This document shows positions 63,623 to 64,000 of a DNA stretch of 64,000 nt, piece by piece. The translations under genes and the position numbers were made by a program. The stretch covers positions 1,135,241-1,199,240 of the forward strand of contig JAUJMO010000001.1 of NCBI GenBank assembly GCA_030446805.1. Reading direction: 5' to 3'. The notes beneath the pieces were generated by a model, which was not told the origin of the DNA, did no database searches, and worked only from the letters and a program-made list of their open reading frames with translations. The stretch comes from Caulobacteraceae bacterium. Its GTDB lineage: Bacteria > Pseudomonadota > Alphaproteobacteria > Caulobacterales > Caulobacteraceae. Every line of letters begins with the position of its first letter. The first letter of the stretch is position 1.

Positions 63623-64000
63623 ATGCCAGCAGAACCCCGCGTCCGGCCTTGGGGGCCGTCACAACTTTCCGAAGGCAGTAATCTCGTAGGCGCGGACCAA
63701 AAGAGGGCGTGGGCGGAGCGTGGTTTCGTGACCCTGCCGGGGCTGTTCAGCGCGGAAACGCTGGAGCGCTACAAAGCTACGGTCGCCCGGGTTCGGTCAG
63801 AGACCGACCATGGCCCAGATGAGTACGGCTTGGGTGATCGGATCGGGCAGCTTCATCAGAGGGAGCCGGACCTTCTCGACCTCGCCTCACACCCGGAGAT
63901 TCTGCGGTTCCTGACCTGGGCCTTCGGGGAAGACCCGGTGTTGATGGGCTCGCTCAACTTCGACAAGGGCACTCAACAGGACGCCCATATCGACGCGATC
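63623..64000 (+). CDS. Phytanoyl-CoA dioxygenase (PhyH)-family protein, 3' end outside window
   Basis: The frame from ATG 63623 stays open to the end of the window (126 residues seen). It begins MPAEPRVRPWG, then GFVTLPGLFSAETLERYKATV and ends TQQDAHIDAI, where H-x-D is the start of the iron triad of PhyH-type Fe(II)/2-oxoglutarate oxygenases. The protein presumably hydroxylates a lipid or a small molecule; its location suggests glycan or glycolipid decoration, which is inference. Confidence 0.8.
   Translation, partial: MPAEPRVRPWGPSQLSEGSNLVGADQKRAWAERGFVTLPGLFSAETLERYKATVARVRSETDHGPDEYGLGDRIGQLHQREPDLLDLASHPEILRFLTWAFGEDPVLMGSLNFDKGTQQDAHIDAI

Overview
The window is about 64 kb of very GC-rich DNA, densely packed with genes that are mostly short-spaced or overlapping by ATGA/GTGA. 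The gene content and gene pairs (BamF lipoprotein next to lspA, etfB-etfA, phaR/phaA/phaB, ftsEX with a zinc-ribbon protein, folE-hisI, rluB facing tadA, a 67-residue cold-shock protein, an OmpA with a proline linker) suggest an alphaproteobacterium of the Caulobacterales (Phenylobacterium/Caulobacter relatives). This is inference from gene content; no rRNA, tRNA or CRISPR array is visible.

Layout. 1-4.5 kb: 3' part of ileS, then lspA, a BamF-type lipoprotein, a HIG1-like membrane protein and a PduO-type cobalamin adenosyltransferase. 4.5-9.4 kb: electron-transfer flavoprotein etfBA, a thioredoxin-reductase-like flavoprotein, an iron/2-oxoglutarate hydroxylase, two small lipoproteins and a TlpA-like thioredoxin. 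9.4-15 kb: hpt plus a zinc-ribbon protein on one strand, and ftsE-ftsX-ydcF-plsC-DUF2125 on the other. 15-18 kb: hisC and a methyltransferase separated by a defective IS630-family element. 18-22.8 kb: polyhydroxyalkanoate genes phaB, phaA and phaR with small companions. 22.4-26.2 kb: two lipid-linked-sugar type glycosyltransferases and HMG-CoA lyase. 26.2-32.6 kb: one long minus-strand run cysS-SRPBCC-IscU-like-yidD-thrS-glycosyltransferase-methyltransferase. 32.6-34.4 kb: folE, hisI and a TauE-type permease. 34.4-38.6 kb: glutathione-dependent formaldehyde detoxification (adhC, a DUF3089 lipoprotein, fghA) downstream of hppD. 38.7-41.3 kb: exoD-like, dsbB, coq7 and a methyltransferase. 41.4-53.4 kb: ompA, an HNH nuclease, esterases, alkA, gluQ, an EamA exporter, cspA, an extensin-family protein, a GT87 protein, a Rieske oxygenase, mutL and a VOC protein. 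53.6-56.8 kb: rsmD, a CPBP protease, rluB and tadA. 56.7-64 kb: a surface-polysaccharide locus: five coupled genes for a CDP-linked deoxysugar on the minus strand, with two tandem DUF707 proteins and the start of a PhyH-type dioxygenase on the plus strand.

Most interesting points: (1) a two-armed palindromic repeat lies in frame between the coupled start codon of lspA and its first membrane helix, and a cleaner copy lies at 53.4-53.55 kb; (2) the IS630 copy combines an A7G slippery site (probably programmed -1 frameshift) with an internal deletion that removed the second catalytic aspartate, and it sits in a palindromic CTAG shared by the stop codons of two convergent genes; (3) the CDP-sugar cluster contains an unusual reductase with His in place of the catalytic Tyr and a coupled FAD enzyme that may define an unassigned sugar modification; (4) several zinc or iron-sulphur ligands are missing (IleS, GluQ, IscU-like). 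No defence system or clearly new multi-gene machine was found; the sugar cluster is the best candidate for undescribed biochemistry.
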